From positions 124,001-188,000 of the forward strand of contig JASNZF010000005.1 of the NCBI GenBank assembly GCA_048499805.1: a stretch of 64,000 nt of DNA, written 5' to 3'. Position 1 is the stretch's first letter. Every line of letters begins with the position of its first letter. Shown here piece by piece: positions 25,879 through 36,608 of this stretch. This DNA comes from JAWXBA01 sp048499805. GTDB lineage: Bacteria > Gemmatimonadota > Gemmatimonadetes > Gemmatimonadales > GWC2-71-9. Below the pieces are notes generated by a model, which saw nothing but the letters and a program-made list of their open reading frames with translations, had not been told where the DNA came from and ran no database searches. The position numbers were made by a program, and so were the translations under genes.

Positions 25879-26729
25879 CAGAATCGCCCTCCGGCGCCAC
25901 CGCCACTGAAGCCACCGCCACCACTGAACCCTCCGAAGCCTCCACCGCCGCCACCACCACCGAAGCCGCCGCCAAAGCCGCCGCCCATTCCCCCCCAGGG
26001 TCCGTGGTGCCGGCGCCGGGAGCGCGGCTGGGGAAGGTGCGGACCCCGAGTCCCCCCCCCGGAGCGCGCGGCGGCGATGACCACGAAGATGATGACGACG
26101 GCGATGAGGATCAACGCCACCACCGTGGGCAGGGGGGGCCGCCGGGTGGCCGGCGGTACCAGCGTGCTGTCCACGACCCCCATGCCCCGCGCGATCAGCG
26201 CCGCGAGCGCATCCACCCCGACTTCAAGCCCCGCGCCATACTCCCCACGGGACAGCAGCGGACGCATGGCGTCGCGCACCCGGCCTGCCGCCGCATCGGT
26301 GACAAACCCCTCCACTCCCTCCCCGGACGCGATGAAGATCTGGCCCGAGTTGGGGTCGTCATCGCGTCGCGGCACCAGCAGGACCACGACGCCGGCATTC
26401 CGGCGGGCATCCCCCACTGCTGCATCGGCCCCCACCCCCCACGCCCGCCCGATCGCCACGGCCACGTCCACCGCCGCCCGGTCACCGATGGACACCAAGG
26501 TGACGACCGCCAGCTCGGCCCCCGTCCGCTCCCGCAGCAGCTCGATCTTGGAGGTCAGGCGTGCGGTGGTGGCCGGGTCGATGACGCCGGCCACATCGGT
26601 GACATACCCTGCCGGCCGGGCCGGGAAGAGATCGGCCACACCCCCCTGGGCCACGCCGATGCCGGCCGCGGCAAGTTGTAGCACCATCGCGGCGAGGATA
26701 GCTTTCCCGGGTGAAACGCGTCCTGCCAC
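25878..26729 (-). CDS. TPM-domain membrane protein (YgcG-like)
   Basis: The 283-residue protein has a signal peptide, a TPM domain (YVTDVAGVIDPATTARL, later NAGVVVLLVPRRDD), a transmembrane helix (VVALILIAVVIIFVVIAAA) and a Gly-rich tail with GGGFGG and FSGGGGFSGGG repeats, which is typical of YgcG/Psb32-like proteins. The assigned ATG 26729 overlaps the divergent gene's start by 19 bp; GTG 26717 or ATG 26687 would reduce or remove the overlap. It leads the operon with the nucleotidyltransferase-fold protein and LemA. Confidence 0.85.
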   Translation of the reverse strand: MAGRVSPGKAILAAMVLQLAAAGIGVAQGGVADLFPARPAGYVTDVAGVIDPATTARLTSKIELLRERTGAELAVVTLVSIGDRAAVDVAVAIGRAWGVGADAAVGDARRNAGVVVLLVPRRDDDPNSGQIFIASGEGVEGFVTDAAAGRVRDAMRPLLSRGEYGAGLEVGVDALAALIARGMGVVDSTLVPPATRRPPLPTVVALILIAVVIIFVVIAAARSGGGTRGPHLPQPRSRRRHHGPWGGMGGGFGGGFGGGGGGGGFGGFSGGGGFSGGGAGGRF

Positions 26730-27427
26730 TCTTGCTCCTTGCTGGTGCGCTCGGTTGCCGCGAGACGGTCGTGGCGGTCCAGGTCACCATCCCGGATGCC
26801 ACCGGCACCATGGCCCCTGCGGGCGGCGTCACGGTCATGGCGTTGCCCTACGATCGCGACAGTCTCCTGCGCAGCATGGAAAACGAGGCCGCGACCCCGC
26901 GGCCACATACGGCCGAGCTGGACAGCCTGTTTCAGCTCTTCCGGGGACCGTTCTCCGAATCTACCCGATTGGCGGTGCTGGTGGAGCGGCTCCGCGACTC
27001 CCTGCGGGCGGTCGAGTCCGACCCGACCCGGCAGGGCCAGGCGGCCACCCTGCAGGACTCGATCGCGGTGCTGGAGCGCGCCCGGTCCGAGGCAAGCCAG
27101 CGGCTTGCGGCCATCAGGGAGCAGGTCGGCCCGCGGATCGACTCCCTCCGCGCCGAGGTGCGTGCCTGGGAAGCGGAGACCTTCCGGAACTGGGCCGAGA
27201 CCACCCGCTCGCTCAGCAGCGGCAAGCTCGTGGCCGGCATCATGGACACCACACGGCGGGACGGCACCGCACGCCTCTACCTTCCCCCGAGCGGCCGGTC
27301 CTGGTGGGTGTATGGCCGCTCCTTCAACTCCGGTGATCCAAATTCGGAGTGGTACTGGAACCTGCCACTCTCCGGGTCCACGATGATCCTCGACACCTCG
27401 ACCGGCCAATTGCGGCCCCGGTATTGA
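26711..27427 (+). CDS. Hypothetical lipoprotein
   Basis: The start is GTG 26711, giving Lys-Arg and a hydrophobic signal with lipobox LAGALGC. The 238-residue product has a beta-type N-terminal part (VTIPDATGTMAPAGGVTVMALPYDRDSLL), a long charged helix with coiled-coil potential in the middle and a compact C-terminus with WWVYGRSF. The layout looks like a carboxypeptidase-regulatory-like or prealbumin-type fold split by a helix, but no family can be named. The DsbA-like gene follows after 2 nt. Confidence 0.6.
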   Translation: MKRVLPLLLLAGALGCRETVVAVQVTIPDATGTMAPAGGVTVMALPYDRDSLLRSMENEAATPRPHTAELDSLFQLFRGPFSESTRLAVLVERLRDSLRAVESDPTRQGQAATLQDSIAVLERARSEASQRLAAIREQVGPRIDSLRAEVRAWEAETFRNWAETTRSLSSGKLVAGIMDTTRRDGTARLYLPPSGRSWWVYGRSFNSGDPNSEWYWNLPLSGSTMILDTSTGQLRPRY

Positions 27428-27429
27428 CG

Positions 27430-28044
27430 ATGCGCACCCCCACGATCTTCGTGGCCCTCCTGCTCGCCGGCGCCCCCCTGCTGCCGGCCCAGACCGCCGC
27501 CCAGCTCGCCGCCCGGACCAAGGGCTCGGCCTCGGCGCCGGTCACCGTCTACGAGATGTCCGACTTCCAGTGCCCCTTCTGTCGGCGGTTCGCCCTGGAG
27601 ACCTTTCCGGCCATTGAGCGCGAGTACATCACCACCGGCAAGGTCCGGTGGATCTTCGTCAACCTGCCCCTGACCTCGCTCCACCCGAATGCCGTCCCGG
27701 CCGCCCAGTTCGCGGCGTGCGCCGCCCGGCAGGGCAAGTTCTGGCCCGCCCACGACCTCCTCTTCCTCCACCAGGACACCTGGGCGCCGCTGCGCAACCC
27801 GGGGCCGTTCCTGCTCTCGCTCGCAGACACGCTCCGGATTCCCCGGGCCCCGATCGCCACCTGCCTGCAGAACGAGGAGACGGTCGCCGAGATCCGGTCG
27901 GACGCCGAGGGTGCGCAGCGCGCCGGCGCCCAGTCCACCCCGACCTTCTACGTGGAGGGACTGCTGGTGACCGGGGCCCAGCCGATCGGGCTCTTCCGCC
28001 GGCTGTTCGACTCGCTGTACACGGCCAAGCGCGCCCCCCGCTAG
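27430..28044 (+). CDS. DsbA-like secreted thiol-disulfide oxidoreductase
   Basis: The 204-residue protein has a signal peptide and a thioredoxin fold with the redox motif CPFC in YEMSDFQCPFCRRFA. A cis-Pro loop (STPTFYVEGLLVTG) follows, matching the DsbA/DSBA-like thioredoxin (Thioredoxin_4) group. It probably forms or isomerises disulfides in the periplasm. ATG 27430 is the start just after the lipoprotein stop. Its TAG overlaps the opposing gene's TAG within one CTAG. Confidence 0.88.
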   Translation: MRTPTIFVALLLAGAPLLPAQTAAQLAARTKGSASAPVTVYEMSDFQCPFCRRFALETFPAIEREYITTGKVRWIFVNLPLTSLHPNAVPAAQFAACAARQGKFWPAHDLLFLHQDTWAPLRNPGPFLLSLADTLRIPRAPIATCLQNEETVAEIRSDAEGAQRAGAQSTPTFYVEGLLVTGAQPIGLFRRLFDSLYTAKRAPR

Positions 28045-28787
28045 CCGAGCGCCAGGAACACGTCGTAGAGCGCGTGGGTCCAGGCGGTGATGCCCAGTCC
28101 CCGGGTGAGGTAGAGCCCGCTGAACAGCAGCCCGGCGATCGCCCGGAAGGTGAACGACCCGAGCTCCCAGGGGTCCCCGTAGGCGCCGACGTAGTGGAAC
28201 GCCGAGAAGATCAGCGCTCCCAGCACCGCCGCGAACACCCCCGACGCCCCACGCCCCCAGCCAAGCCCGCGACCGGCCAGGGCCGCCAGCCCGGACACCA
28301 GCAGCACCCGGAACAGCAGCTCCTCGTAGATCCCCGCACCCAGCGAAATCGTGAGCTGGGTGGGCAGGTCCAGCGCGGCCACGCCCCCCTGTGCCACCAC
28401 CGCCATCATCGGGATGCCCCCCGGCAGGAGCCAGGAGGTGAGCGTGCCAGCCACCAGGCCCAGCACCAGGGCGTAGAGGACCGATTCGCCAAGCATCCCA
28501 AGGAACACGGAGGTCCGGGGCGTCCCGTGCCGGCGCCAGTCCCGGCCGGCGAGGAATGCCCCGATCCCGAGCAGCAGCACCGCGAAGGCGGTCAACCCGT
28601 TCCGCCCACCCAGCCAGATGAACAGGCTCTTGAGCAGGACGTCGGCCCCGTTCCTCACCCCGGCGATGGCGTCGCCCGAGAGCGAGAAGGCCAGTATCTC
28701 GTAGAGCAGCAGCAGGGGCAGCGCGTAGAGCAGGCTGTAGCGGGGGGCCCGGGAATCCTGGAGGTAGGCACGAAGTCGGGAGGGCAT
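28041..28787 (-). CDS. CPBP-family intramembrane metalloprotease
   Basis: The 248-residue protein has about six to seven transmembrane helices and the CPBP (Abi/CAAX-like) motifs: EELLFR with Glu155-Glu156, FSAFHYVG and the closing WTHALYD. Bacterial members process membrane proteins or peptides, and some confer bacteriocin immunity. The N-terminal region (LLYALPLLLLYEILA) is the usual family lead. Upstream on this strand lie an octamer repeat array, a hairpin and a 19-codon ORF. Confidence 0.88.
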   Translation of the reverse strand: MPSRLRAYLQDSRAPRYSLLYALPLLLLYEILAFSLSGDAIAGVRNGADVLLKSLFIWLGGRNGLTAFAVLLLGIGAFLAGRDWRRHGTPRTSVFLGMLGESVLYALVLGLVAGTLTSWLLPGGIPMMAVVAQGGVAALDLPTQLTISLGAGIYEELLFRVLLVSGLAALAGRGLGWGRGASGVFAAVLGALIFSAFHYVGAYGDPWELGSFTFRAIAGLLFSGLYLTRGLGITAWTHALYDVFLALG

Positions 28788-28800
28788 CGCTGAAAGCTAA

Positions 28801-28896
28801 GCGGGGCAGCGGGGCAGCGGGGCAGCGAGGCAGCGGGGCAGCGGGGCAGCGAGGCAGCGAGGCAGCGAGGCAGCGGGGCAGCGGGGCAGCGGGGCA
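28801..28896 (+). repeat. Twelve-unit octamer array GCGRGGCA
   Basis: There are twelve uninterrupted 8-bp units, eight GCGGGGCA and four GCGAGGCA, upstream of the CPBP gene. A pyrimidine-rich inverted counterpart (TGCCCC and GCTGCCCC units) lies at 28951-28980, so the two can pair over a 55-nt loop. Confidence 0.9.
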
Positions 28897-28989
28897 AAAG
28901 GTGCGGAACTGCTGCCACCTCCCCAAGAGGCTCGGTTGCGTGGGCGTGGACTCCTGCCCCCCTGCCCCGCTGCCCCACCCCGGACGTGC

Positions 28990-29024
28990 GTCGCGCCGCC
29001 CGGGAGACTCCCGAACGGCGCGAC
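28990..29024 (-). terminator. Hairpin downstream of the 19-codon ORF
   Basis: The arms GTCGCGCCG and CGGCGCGAC enclose a smaller CGGGAG/CTCCCG stem. It lies between the 19-codon minus-strand ORF and the CPBP gene. There is no clear T-run; it could terminate transcription or protect an RNA end. Confidence 0.5.
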
Positions 29025-29068
29025 TCGTGGTCATCGAACTCGGGACGAATCTCCCGGCTCGTTGTTCC

Positions 29069-29128
29069 TTACCGCGACCAGGCGATCGTTGCCCAGGCCG
29101 AGTTCGGATGACGACTGTCACTAGACAA
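29069..29128 (-). CDS. Possible 19-residue peptide with consensus ribosome-binding site
   Basis: A TTG start follows AAGGAGGTGATCCA, a full anti-Shine-Dalgarno match, with 7 nt between GGAGG and the start. It encodes MSSDSRHPNSAWATIAWSR. It is polar and Ser/Trp-rich with no signal peptide. This is the strongest ribosome-binding site noticed in the window, and a hairpin follows. The gap 28788-29233 holds no other gene. It could be a leader peptide for the CPBP gene or a chance match. Confidence 0.35.
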   Translation of the reverse strand: MSSDSRHPNSAWATIAWSR

Positions 29129-29221
29129 TGGATCACCTCCTTCATCGAAGGTGGCACAATGGGCGGACCCGACTACAGTAGGAATCCCGCGGCCCCGGCG
29201 CAAGGGGCGGGCGGGACCCCC

Positions 29222-29227
29222 TATACT
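29222..29227 (+). promoter_or_regulatory. -10-only promoter of waaA
   Basis: TATACT ends 6 nt before the waaA ATG, which implies a leaderless transcript. There is no ribosome-binding site and no recognisable -35. Confidence 0.55.
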
Positions 29228-29233
29228 TCCTGA

Positions 29234-30526
29234 ATGCCCCGACCGCACGCTGCCTACCGCCTGTTGGCCACCCTTGGTGCGACGGTTGTCCCGGCGCTGG
29301 CCCCGCTGGGCGGGGACAAGCTGCGACGCGGCATCCGGGCGCGCCGGGGCGTGGCCCGCCGCATGGTGGCGTGGGGCCAGCAGCATCGCGATCCGGCCCG
29401 GCCACTGCTCTGGCTCCATGCCCCCTCCGTCGGCGAAGGGTTGCAGGCGGAGGTTGTGCTGCGGGTGCTGCGCGAGCGGCACCCTGACTGGCAGGTCGTC
29501 TACACCCATTTCTCCCCGTCCGCCGAGTCGCTGGCGGCGCGCCAGCCGGCCGACCTGATCGACTATCTCCCCTGGGACACCGCGCCCCGGATCGGTCGGG
29601 TCCTCGACGCGGTCCGACCGACCGCAGTGGTCTTCGCCAAGCTGGACCTCTGGCCCGAACTCGCCTGCCAGGCCGCGGCCCGCGGGTGTGGGGTCGGCAT
29701 CATCGCCGCCACGGTCAGCCCCGTGAGCAGCCGACTGCGCTGGCCGGCGCGGGGACTCCTTCGCGCCGGGTATGCCGCGGTGACGGCTGCCGGGGCGATC
29801 GGGCCCGCTGACGCCACCCGGCTGGCAACCCTGGGCGTGCCCCCCGATCAGATCGCGGTGCTGGGCGACCCGCGCTTCGACAGCGTCCTGCAGGCGATTG
29901 CCGACACCAGGCCGGACGACCCTGCGCTCCGGTTTCGCCGTGGTGCGCCGGTGCTGGTGGCAGGATCGACCTGGCCCCGGGACGAGGCGGTTCTCCTCGA
30001 GGCGTTCGCCTCGGTCCGCCGGGTCCATCCCGACGCCCGGCTGATCCTGGCGCCCCATGAGCCGACCTCGGCCCACCTGGTCGGCATCCGGGCGCGCGCC
30101 CGCCGGGCCGGGCTGGCCGACCCCGTCCTGCTCGACGAGGCCACCCCCGATGCCTCGCTGGTCCTCGTCGACCACGTGGGGGTGCTCGCCCGGCTGTACG
30201 GGTCGGCCGCCATGGCCCATGTCGGGGGAGGGTTCGGGCGGGCCGGACTGCATTCCGTGGTCGAGCCGGCGGGCTGGGGGATCCCGATCAGCGTGGGGCC
30301 CCATTGGCAGGCCAGCCGGGAGGCCGGGATGCTCGCCGAGGCGGGGGCCGTCGAGGTTCTGGTCGACCGGGTCCCGGCGCGTCAGCTGGCGGCCTGGTGG
30401 AGCCGGATGTTGTCGGAACGGGGGGCGCGGGAACAGGCGGGACGGGCGGCGGCGGCGGTCATCGATGCCGGCCGCGGGAGCGCGGCCCGGCAGGCGGAGC
30501 TGGTGGAGCGGTTGATGCGGCGCTAG
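29234..30526 (+). CDS. waaA: 3-deoxy-D-manno-octulosonic acid (KDO) transferase
   Basis: This GT30 enzyme attaches KDO to lipid A precursors at the inner membrane. The 430-residue protein shows the family's N-terminal catalytic Glu (Glu68 in HAPSVGEGLQ), VVFAKLDLWPELACQA, STWPRDEAVLLEAF, LAPHEPTSAHL and the C-terminal HVGGGFGRAGLHSVVEPAGWG. Its presence shows the organism makes an LPS-type outer membrane. Usual lengths are 420-430. The stop codon overlaps that of the convergent Bor-like gene in one CTAG. Confidence 0.95.
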   Translation: MPRPHAAYRLLATLGATVVPALAPLGGDKLRRGIRARRGVARRMVAWGQQHRDPARPLLWLHAPSVGEGLQAEVVLRVLRERHPDWQVVYTHFSPSAESLAARQPADLIDYLPWDTAPRIGRVLDAVRPTAVVFAKLDLWPELACQAAARGCGVGIIAATVSPVSSRLRWPARGLLRAGYAAVTAAGAIGPADATRLATLGVPPDQIAVLGDPRFDSVLQAIADTRPDDPALRFRRGAPVLVAGSTWPRDEAVLLEAFASVRRVHPDARLILAPHEPTSAHLVGIRARARRAGLADPVLLDEATPDASLVLVDHVGVLARLYGSAAMAHVGGGFGRAGLHSVVEPAGWGIPISVGPHWQASREAGMLAEAGAVEVLVDRVPARQLAAWWSRMLSERGAREQAGRAAAAVIDAGRGSAARQAELVERLMRR

Positions 30527-30894
30527 CGGTTGCGGACCGCCACGCCCTCGTAGGTCACCGTGCGCGGCACCACCACCCCCAGCGTGAGCGCCGAGATCAA
30601 CAGGTCGCTCCAGCGGGAGCTGACCCGGATCTTGACCCCGGTGATGATCGGGGAGTCGATCGCCTGGCTGGCGAGCGCGCGCTGCAGGGAGCTCTGGGAA
30701 ACCGGCAGCACCCCCCAGAACAGGTGCAGGCTCTTGGTCTTGAGGGAGAACGCATCGCCCTGGAGCGGCTCGCCGGCCGGGGTGGCCATGGTGGCCGGCA
30801 CCCCGAGGGTCGTGGCATCGAACCGCTCCACACACCCGGTGCTGGCCAGGAGGAGGGCGGCGAGCATCAGCGGCAACATGCGGCGAGGGGTCAT
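30523..30894 (-). CDS. Bor-like lipoprotein
   Basis: The 123-residue protein has a short Arg-Arg signal, the lipobox LLASTGC and a C-terminal half (LHLFWGVLPV...SALTLGVVVPRTVTYEG). This resembles the Bor/Iss family, where a HHFFVSG segment precedes a GLLGFITLGIYTPR-type ending. It is an envelope lipoprotein of uncertain role. The start overlaps the preceding gene's stop (ATGA), placing it at the end of the F1-ATPase / outer-membrane-protein run. Confidence 0.6.
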   Translation of the reverse strand: MTPRRMLPLMLAALLLASTGCVERFDATTLGVPATMATPAGEPLQGDAFSLKTKSLHLFWGVLPVSQSSLQRALASQAIDSPIITGVKIRVSSRWSDLLISALTLGVVVPRTVTYEGVAVRNR

Positions 30895-31562
30895 CGGCCG
30901 ATCCGGAGAGAGTAGCCCAGGCCGACGCTCCAGACGGAGGCGTCGACGCCATCCTGCAGAACCCGATCGTACATGCCGCGCACCGTGATCCCGTTGATGA
31001 AGCCGAGGTCGATGCCGCCGCTGACCGCGGCATCCGTTGACTCGGTCTCTCCCCCGAACCCGCCTTCCTCGGTCCGGCGCGTCCACTGCATTCGCGGCGC
31101 CAGCCAGGGCTTGAGTGAGACCACCGGGCTGGCGATCGTCCAGCCCAGGCCGAGCCCCACGGGCACGCTGGTGGTGGTGATCTCGCCACCCTCAATGCTC
31201 GTGCCGGCGGCCTGCCAGCGCCCCACCCCGCCCTGAAGGGTGGCGAAGAAGGGGACCAGCGGGCCCCCGATCAGGCGCAGGCTCGCCATCGCCCCTCCCG
31301 AGAGGACGGCGTCCTCGCCGGTGACATCGGTCCGGGCCACCAGCGCCGTCACCCCAAGGAGTCCGAGTCCGGCCCCGGCGCTCGCCGCCACGGTGGTCCC
31401 CAGGCCGGAGGCGTCATTCGGCACGCCAACATCGGCGGCGAGCGAGAGGCCGCGCGGCAGGCCCACGCTCCGGACCGGCAGCCCGGGCAGCTGGGCCTCC
31501 AGGCGCCCCGTTCCGCTGAGCGTGGCCGCCAGGAGCAGGGTAACCAGGATCCGGGTTGTCAT
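30891..31562 (-). CDS. Outer-membrane beta-barrel protein
   Basis: The 223-residue protein has a signal peptide (MTTRILVTLLLAATLSG) and a series of amphipathic, Gly-rich strands (VPVGLGLGWTIASPVVSLKPWLAPRMQW) ending in VGLGYSLRIGR, the pattern of small barrels. ATG 31562 is preferred over GTG 31574 because AGGTGG sits 8 nt upstream. No specific function can be assigned. It is coupled to both neighbours. Confidence 0.7.
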   Translation of the reverse strand: MTTRILVTLLLAATLSGTGRLEAQLPGLPVRSVGLPRGLSLAADVGVPNDASGLGTTVAASAGAGLGLLGVTALVARTDVTGEDAVLSGGAMASLRLIGGPLVPFFATLQGGVGRWQAAGTSIEGGEITTTSVPVGLGLGWTIASPVVSLKPWLAPRMQWTRRTEEGGFGGETESTDAAVSGGIDLGFINGITVRGMYDRVLQDGVDASVWSVGLGYSLRIGR

Positions 31563-31574
31563 CGGGAGGGCCAC

Positions 31575-32174
31575 CTAGCGCAGGAGGGAGAAGCCGAGCG
31601 AGACGCCGTCGTAGTCGCCCATGGCGCCCGCGACCCGCAGTTCAAACCGGCGCGACAGCTTCACGTCGACCCCGAACCCGAGCCCGAAGATCACGTCCCC
31701 GTCGTCGCCCACCACCAGGGCGGCCACTGGGTGGAGGTAGGGCGTGAGCTGGATCTCACTGTCCTCGATCAGGATCCGGCGGGCCATGGAAAAGCCGACC
31801 GGCAGGAGGAGGCTGCTGTTGTCCCCGGTGATCAACCCGGCCCCGAGGGTCAGGGCGCCGTCGAACGGGAAGTCCTCGCTGTGGTCCAGGGCGCGCTGGC
31901 GCCAGTCGACGCCCAGGAGCAGGCGGGAGTCGCCGACCGGGTAGTCGCGCAGCCCGATCCGGAAGCCGAAGTCGGCCGACCCGGCGGCGAAGCGATAGTG
32001 CCCCTCGACCGCACTGCCGGCACCCGGGTCCGAGAACGAGGCGCCGATCTCGGTCCGGTCAAAGGCGCGATAGGGCGCCAGGAAGACCGGCGTCCCGAGG
32101 GTCTGGGCTTCGGCCACGGCGGTGGTGGCGCAGGCGACGAGTGCCGCTGCGAGGATCGGGCGAAGGACGGTCAT
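31575..32174 (-). CDS. Outer-membrane beta-barrel protein
   Basis: The 199-residue protein has a signal peptide cleaved around AEAQ and alternating strands (HYRFAAGSADFGFRIGLRDY, LTLGAGLITGDNSSLLLPVGFS) that end in YDGVSLGFSLLR, a typical barrel terminus. The start codon follows the atpC stop after a single base. A link between an outer-membrane protein and the F1 genes is unusual and probably reflects co-transcription rather than shared biochemistry. Confidence 0.7.
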   Translation of the reverse strand: MTVLRPILAAALVACATTAVAEAQTLGTPVFLAPYRAFDRTEIGASFSDPGAGSAVEGHYRFAAGSADFGFRIGLRDYPVGDSRLLLGVDWRQRALDHSEDFPFDGALTLGAGLITGDNSSLLLPVGFSMARRILIEDSEIQLTPYLHPVAALVVGDDGDVIFGLGFGVDVKLSRRFELRVAGAMGDYDGVSLGFSLLR

Positions 32175-32175
32175 G

Positions 32176-32423
32176 TCAGGCTCCCTGGACGCGTTCGGCT
32201 ACGACCCGCACGACGTTGTCCACCACCTGCAGGAATCCGCCCGCGACCGTGAACTGGCTCGAGCGGTCCTGGTGCCTCACGGTCAGGACGCCCGACCCCA
32301 GCAGGGTCATGAACGGCGCGTGGTTGGCAAGGATGCCGACCTGCCCGTCGTAGGCGGGTGCAACGACGGCTTCGGCCTCCCCGTCAAAGAGAGACGTCTC
32401 AGGGGAGATCACCGTCACACGCA

Positions 32424-32424
<1 letters not shown>
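32176..32424 (-). CDS. atpC: ATP synthase epsilon subunit, short form
   Basis: This central-stalk subunit has only 82 residues and contains just the N-terminal beta-sandwich (MRVTVISPETSLFDGEAEAVVAPAYDGQVGILANHAPFM). The C-terminal helical hairpin that inhibits hydrolysis in many bacteria is absent. Such truncated forms exist in other diderms. It overlaps the atpD stop as TGATG. Confidence 0.92.
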
Positions 32425-33851
<1,427 letters not shown>

Positions 33852-33883
33852 GGTGTTCCGTACCCCGTTCAAGTCAGTGCGTT

Positions 33884-34052
33884 GTGAAGGGAGAAGGAAG
33901 CAGCGAGCAGGGAGCGGCCAGGTCGGATCCGGCGGATGATCGCACCGGCCCTTCCCCGCGGATCAGCGTCCCGACCCACCTGCCTCCCCATTCCCTATTC
34001 CCTATTCCCCATTCCCTGCCTGTCGCTGCTCACTTCTCGCTTCTCGCTTCAC
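33884..34052 (+). repeat. Purine/pyrimidine inverted repeat inside the atp operon
   Basis: A purine arm (GGGAGAAGGAAGCAGCGAGC style, 33884-33917) faces a pyrimidine arm made of ATTCCCT/ATTCCCC and CTTCTCG heptamers (33983-34052), with about 65 nt between. It occupies the spacer between atpG and atpD. If transcribed it would form a long hairpin inside the polycistronic mRNA. Confidence 0.75.
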
Positions 34053-34930
34053 TCACCCCTGCAAGGCCGCCGCCCCGCCGACGATCTCGCTGATCTCCTG
34101 GGTGATCGCGGCCTGCCGCTGGCGGTTGTAGGTCCGCTTCAGGACCTCGAGGATCTCGCCGGCGTTGTCGGTGGCGTTCTTCATGGCGGTCCGGCGGGCC
34201 CCGTGTTCGCCTGCGGCGGTCTCGACCAGCCCGCGGTAGACCGCATTCCGGACGTAGAGCGGCAGCAGCTGCTCCAGCAGCTCCTCCGGGTTTGGCTTGA
34301 GGAGGTAGTCGGGCTTCCGGGTCCGCTCGGCCGGCGCCTCGACCGGCAGGAGCCGGGTCGTGGTGGGCGGGGTCGAGAGGGCGCTCGCAAACTGGCAGTG
34401 GACCATCTCCAGGATGGCCAGCTCGCCGGCCTCGAAGGCGTTGAGCAGCTCCTCCACCAGCGATCTCGCGTGCTCGGCGGTCGGCTTGTCGCCGATGTCC
34501 TGGCGCTCGACCTTGAGGGGACGCCCCAGGTACTTGAAGTACCCCGCCCCCTTCTTGCCCACCGCGTGCAGGTCGACGGTGTATCCCTCGGCCTCGAGCG
34601 CCGCGATCCGGCGCCGGGCTTCCTTGATCAGGTTCGAGTTGAACGCCCCGGCCAGGCCCCGGTTGGAGGTCACCAGGATCAGCGCGGCCCGGGTCGGGCC
34701 GCCCTTGGCGGGGGGCGCCGGCTGGCGGAGCAGCGGAAAGCGCTGCGCCAGCTCGGGGGAGACCAGGTCGGCGATGACCCCGGCCAGCGCCTCGGCGTAG
34801 GGCCGGGCGGCCACCACCCGGTCCTGCGCCCGCTTCAGCTTGGAGGTGGAGACGAGCTCCATCGTCCGCGTGATCTTGCGGGTGTTCTGGACGGAGTTGA
34901 TCCGCCCCTTCAGCTGCCGGCCCTTGGCCA

Positions 34931-34931
<1 letters not shown>
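34053..34931 (-). CDS. atpG: ATP synthase gamma subunit
   Basis: This rotor shaft subunit has 292 residues, with the diagnostic N-terminal coiled-coil start LKGRINSVQNTRKITRTMELVSTSKLKRAQ, the central VTSNRGLAGAFNSNL and the C-terminal coiled coil ATDNAGEILEVLKRTYNRQRQAAITQEISEIVGG. The ATG overlaps the atpA TAA by one base (TAATG). Confidence 0.96.
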
Positions 34932-36508
<1,577 letters not shown>

Positions 36509-36549
36509 GGGACTCGCGATTGAGGCGGAGATGAAGGGTTTCCGGTATA

Positions 36550-36571
36550 GCTTGTGAAAGTTATCACAAGC
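36550..36571 (-). promoter_or_regulatory. CRP/FNR-type operator and promoter region of atpA
   Basis: GCTTGTGA-N6-TCACAAGC is a perfect 22-bp palindrome containing the CRP core TGTGA-N6-TCACA. It is centred 52 nt before the atpA start. TATACC, a possible -10, lies directly downstream (36549-36544 on the minus strand), so a bound regulator would cover the -35 region. Confidence 0.6.
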
Positions 36572-36608
36572 CCGCGGGGGGGGCAAGGTTGGGGGGTCTG
36601 GGAACAGC

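Noticed and set aside
28801..28980. Octamer array considered as a CRISPR array
   Set aside because: The units are 8 bp and contiguous, with no spacers and no cas genes.
29130..29142. A GGATCACCTCCTT sequence on the plus strand, like the 3' end of 16S rRNA
   Set aside because: The upstream bases do not match 16S rRNA and no rRNA helices are present. It is better explained as a strong ribosome-binding site on the minus strand.
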